NCBI GenBank assembly: GCA_019313605.1
Contig: JAFDAW010000123.1
Span: forward strand, 1-7,956
DNA from: Deltaproteobacteria bacterium
Lineage (GTDB): Bacteria; Myxococcota_A; UBA9160; SMWR01
Reading direction: 5' to 3'
DNA length: 7,956 bases
A model generated the notes under the pieces. That model saw only the letters and a list, made by a program, of their open reading frames with translations. It ran no database searches and had not been told where the DNA came from. Position numbers and translations under genes: made by a program. Below, piece by piece: positions 6,194 to 7,956 of the stretch (positions are counted from its first letter, which is position 1; each line of letters opens with the position of its first letter).

Positions 6194-6235
6194 CATAAAA
6201 GACACGGGGCGCCCGGTCGACCCGGACGCCCCGCG
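6194..6235 (-). terminator. Intrinsic terminator of the secreted-protein gene
   Basis: On the minus strand GGGGCGTCCGG (6222-6232) pairs with CCGGGCGCCCC (6206-6216) across a five-base loop: eleven pairs including one G-U. It is followed by GTGTCTTTTATGG, a short T-tract. It lies about 25 bases beyond the stop of the gene ending at 6260, so it should end that transcript before the lipoprotein gene. On the plus strand the same stem has a C-A mismatch and no T-tract, which supports the minus orientation. Confidence 0.8.
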
Positions 6236-6259
6236 AATGTTCGTGCTCCGATCGGGATC

Positions 6260-6871
6260 TCAGTCCCAGACGCCCTTCGACCAGATGTTGCCCTTGAGCA
6301 GGTTCTGGTTGTCCAGCTTCAGGGTCGACACCTTCTTTCCGATGTTTTCGGCATCTTCGGCATCTTCGATGCACTGCTCGGCCGAGGCGATCTGATCAAG
6401 TGTGAGACCACCCGGGATTTCACATTTCGTGAGCGTGCACTTGGATTCGACCGTCTCCTTGTCGTCGTTCGACTTGCCCTTGATCTGCACCTTCTTGCAG
6501 TTGAGCTCGAATTCTTGCTCCTCGACGATGCCGCCCATCTCGCCGACGCTCATATAGGCGTAGGCGTTGTTGTTTGTCTTCTTCTGGTCCACCTTGCCCT
6601 GTTTCGTCGACATGGTGACATTGTCCGGGTGCCAGCTGTCGCACCCGATCTCGAAGGCGTTGTCGTCGTCGTTGCACATGAGATAGACGCCGGTCGAATA
6701 GTCTTCTCCCGAACCATCAACCCAGCCTGCCGAACCGTTGTAATTCGGCGAGTCCGGATCGATGCCTACGTCCTCATTGAAGACAGCACCCGCCAAGCCC
6801 GTGATCAGGACCAGAGCCGCCGTCGCCAGCAGCGCGGACGGAACTTTCCGGAAAGATTTGAAAAAACGCAT
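6260..6871 (-). CDS. Secreted six-cysteine protein of unknown function
   Basis: A 203-residue protein with a clear signal peptide: basic start MRFFKSFRKV, hydrophobic core to about 27, likely cleavage after LAGA (29). The mature part is acidic, rich in Asn/Asp, with six Cys (66, 77, 125, 145, 150, 167) that could form three disulfides in the periplasm or outside. Blocks such as YLMCNDDDNAFEIGCDSW and FELNCKKVQIKGKS suggest a beta-rich extracellular fold; I do not recognise the family. ATG 6871 is chosen because GAGGGG lies eight bases before it, whereas the in-frame GTG at 6880 abuts that site. It has its own intrinsic terminator (6194-6235), so it is probably monocistronic. An upstream AT-rich gap with TAGATA near 6905 may hold its promoter, but this is weak. 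Confidence 0.85.
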   Translation of the reverse strand: MRFFKSFRKVPSALLATAALVLITGLAGAVFNEDVGIDPDSPNYNGSAGWVDGSGEDYSTGVYLMCNDDDNAFEIGCDSWHPDNVTMSTKQGKVDQKKTNNNAYAYMSVGEMGGIVEEQEFELNCKKVQIKGKSNDDKETVESKCTLTKCEIPGGLTLDQIASAEQCIEDAEDAENIGKKVSTLKLDNQNLLKGNIWSKGVWD

Positions 6872-7100
6872 GGAATTCACCCCTCATTGATATGGTTGAC
6901 TGTTATCTAAAGCCGATTGAGCGCAATCCCATGGGGAGCCGCCCATACTTGCAGCAGATCCTAACCACAGGATTCAGGGAAAACAAGCTGCGTTTACAAG
7001 GGTATCCAATTAAATCATTTCGGCAGGCTGGCTCGATTAGTGGTGAAAACGCCTCGCCTCAAGGTGACCTCACGCTTTTCCTGCCGCGTACCGGGGATCG
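6872..7100. other. Intergenic region upstream of the secreted-protein gene
   Basis: No gene is supported here. The stretch is more AT-rich than the surrounding genes (for example around 7005-7020, AATTAAATCATTT) and should carry the promoter of the minus-strand gene starting at 6871, but no element close to consensus was found. Reading frames crossing it have no ribosome site or coding pattern. Confidence 0.5.
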
Positions 7101-7195
7101 CGGTATCAGGACGGGAAATCGACCTCCGCGTGATCGTCGCTACGAATCGAAACCCACACCGAGCTGCGAACTGTGTCGCGGCCCGCGCCGCTCTG
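7085..7195 (+). pseudogene. Relic of a sigma-54 activator AAA+ domain
   Basis: Bases 7112-7153 translate as REIDLRVIVATNRN, matching RKINVRVVAATNRN around sensor I (residues 273-286) of the intact activator at 1176-2537; ACGAATCGAAACC is identical in both. The next bases drift but finish with ALIWSAFPL, placed as the RDLYYRLNAFP segment of this family would be with a few codons lost. There is no start, no Walker motifs and no HTH, so this is a scrap of about 35 codons. A short match by chance is less likely because the order sensor I then FP is kept at nearly the right spacing. Confidence 0.6.
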
Positions 7196-7282
7196 ATCTG
7201 GAGCGCTTTCCCGCTCTCTAGTTGTTTTGGCAGAGCAAGTTCGCAAACGCCGAGAACCCGGCGGCCCACCAACAATCCGACA

Positions 7283-7315
7283 AGCGCGGGCAGCATAAGC
7301 TCTGCCGCCCGCGCT
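7283..7315 (-). terminator. Strong hairpin downstream of the TATP-repeat protein gene
   Basis: AGCGCGGGC (7283-7291) and GCCCGCGCT (7307-7315) form a nine-base perfect stem, extended by AG/CT inside. It begins about 20 bases past the TAG stop at 7337 of the minus-strand gene. The following minus-strand bases TTGTCGGATTGTT are only moderately T-rich, so it may be an imperfect intrinsic terminator or a 3'-end stabilising hairpin. Confidence 0.55.
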
Positions 7316-7336
7316 CCTCAACTCTAACCCTCTTCT

Positions 7337-7956
7337 CTATTTCGCAAGGAGGGTCATTCGGTCGGTGTCTTTGCCGTCGGAGGAGACTGACGTGTACTTC
7401 TCCGTAGCATTGACCATGCCGGAGCAACCCGCCGAATCGCACGAGAGGTTGCCACCACTCGTGTTGATCGGAGTGCCGGTCGTATCCGTCACCACGATCG
7501 TGACCTCCGTACCTGCACAGACCGGGATGCGATGGGCCGAATCCTTGAGCGAACCCGGATCAATGATATTCCCAAAGATCATGTGACTGACCTTCGCGTT
7601 GTTGGTCGGGCTATTGCTCTTCCCGCTCGTAACGATCTGGATCGCAGGATTCAGATCTTCACACGTCGGTGCCGCAGTCGGTGTGGCCGTCGGCGTTGGA
7701 GTAGCCGTCGGCGTGGGCGTGGCCGTAGGCGTCGCGGTCGGCGTAGCCGAAGGTGTCGCGGTCGGCGTGGCCGTAGGCGTCGCGGTCGGTGTAGCCGAAG
7801 GCGTTGCGCTCGGCGTGGCCGTTGGTGTAGCCGAAGGCGTTGCGGTCGGCGTGGCCGTAGGCGTCGCAGTCGGCGTGGCCGAAGGCGTCCCGGTCGGCGT
7901 GGCCGTAGGCGTCGCTGTCGGTGTAGCCGAAGGCGTTGCGGTCGGTGTGGCCGTAG
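7337..7956 (-). CDS. Secreted protein with (TATP)n linker and C-terminal domain (N-terminus beyond window)
   Basis: The last 205 residues are visible. The first 96 or so are a low-complexity linker of the tetrapeptide Thr-Ala-Thr-Pro with regular Ser-Ala-Thr-Pro variants and a single Gly substitution. Such Pro/Thr linkers separate domains in exported proteins and are often O-glycosylated. A compact C-terminal domain of 108 residues starts at TCEDLNPAIQIV and contains four Cys (CEDLN, PVCAGT, NLSCDSAGCSG). Strand-like blocks such as EVTIVVTDTTGTPINTSGG suggest a beta-sandwich. I do not recognise it; a carbohydrate- or surface-binding role would be a guess. No start is visible; an internal ATG at 7582 is only part of the domain. 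The stop is TAG at 7337-7339, with a hairpin following it. Confidence 0.78.
   Translation of the reverse strand, partial: TATPTATPSATPTATPTATPTGTPSATPTATPTATPTATPSATPTATPSATPSATPTATPTATPTATPSATPTATPTATPTPTATPTPTATPTAAPTCEDLNPAIQIVTSGKSNSPTNNAKVSHMIFGNIIDPGSLKDSAHRIPVCAGTEVTIVVTDTTGTPINTSGGNLSCDSAGCSGMVNATEKYTSVSSDGKDTDRMTLLAK
7667..7956 (-). repeat. Coding 12-bp tandem repeat array (Thr-Ala-Thr-Pro)
   Basis: About 24 units of 12 bases, seen on the plus strand as variants of GTCGGCGTGGCC, run to the window edge. Units alternate in a higher-order way, with the Ser-bearing variant (GCCGAAGGC on plus) recurring every two to four units. All lengths keep the frame, and differences fall largely at third positions, so the array is held as protein sequence. 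The plus strand is also open and would read Gly-Val-Ala-Val repeats, a by-product of the repeat. Confidence 0.9.

Noticed and set aside
6955..6980. Possible sigma-54 promoter upstream of the secreted protein (TGGTTAGGATCTGCTGC on minus)
   Set aside because: GG and GC are one base too close and the -24 block matches poorly.
7667..7956. Tandem array as CRISPR or as a plus-strand Gly-Val-Ala protein
   Set aside because: Units are contiguous without unique spacers, and the minus-strand frame continues into a clear coding domain while the plus-strand frame has none.

Overview
The window is roughly 60% GC, with C/G-rich third codon positions in its clear genes. It carries a sigma-54 activator with its own sigma-54-type promoter, a lipoprotein with HEAT repeats, and a secreted protein with a long Thr-Ala-Thr-Pro linker. 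This mix suggests a high-GC Gram-negative bacterium of the old 'Deltaproteobacteria' kind (Myxococcota, Desulfobacterota or Binatota-like). That placement is inference from gene style only; no marker gene or rRNA is present.

Left part (1-1175): on the minus strand lies the N-terminal 195 residues of an aldehyde dehydrogenase of the methylmalonate-semialdehyde type, cut by the window edge. Upstream of it are two small minus-strand reading frames joined by a 4-base overlap: a one-TM fragment and a 109-residue hypothetical protein. A plausible sigma-70-type promoter and a GTTAAC palindrome sit in front of the dehydrogenase.

Middle part (1054-5021, plus strand): the best-supported regulatory unit is a near-perfect dyad (1054-1080), a consensus -24/-12 sigma-54 promoter (1129-1144), a GGAGG ribosome site, and a 453-residue sigma-54 activator. 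The activator has a degenerate receiver-like domain, a complete AAA+ core and a Fis-type HTH. It probably controls its own transcription. Then come a small membrane-anchored protein with a tandemly duplicated C-terminus and, after a gap holding the decayed 3' end of a second activator gene, a multi-pass HTTM-type membrane protein.

Right part (5116-7956, minus strand): a lipoprotein with a secretin-N-like domain and HEAT repeats; a secreted six-cysteine protein of unknown function followed by an intrinsic terminator; a gap containing a second decayed fragment of a sigma-54 activator; and the C-terminal 205 residues of a secreted protein with a (TATP)n linker.

The genes do not form one obvious pathway. 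The recurring theme is the sigma-54 activator: one intact copy and two relics, all on the plus strand, within about 6 kb. The right-hand genes are all envelope or exported proteins. No integrase, transposase, CRISPR array, rRNA or convincing tRNA was seen.
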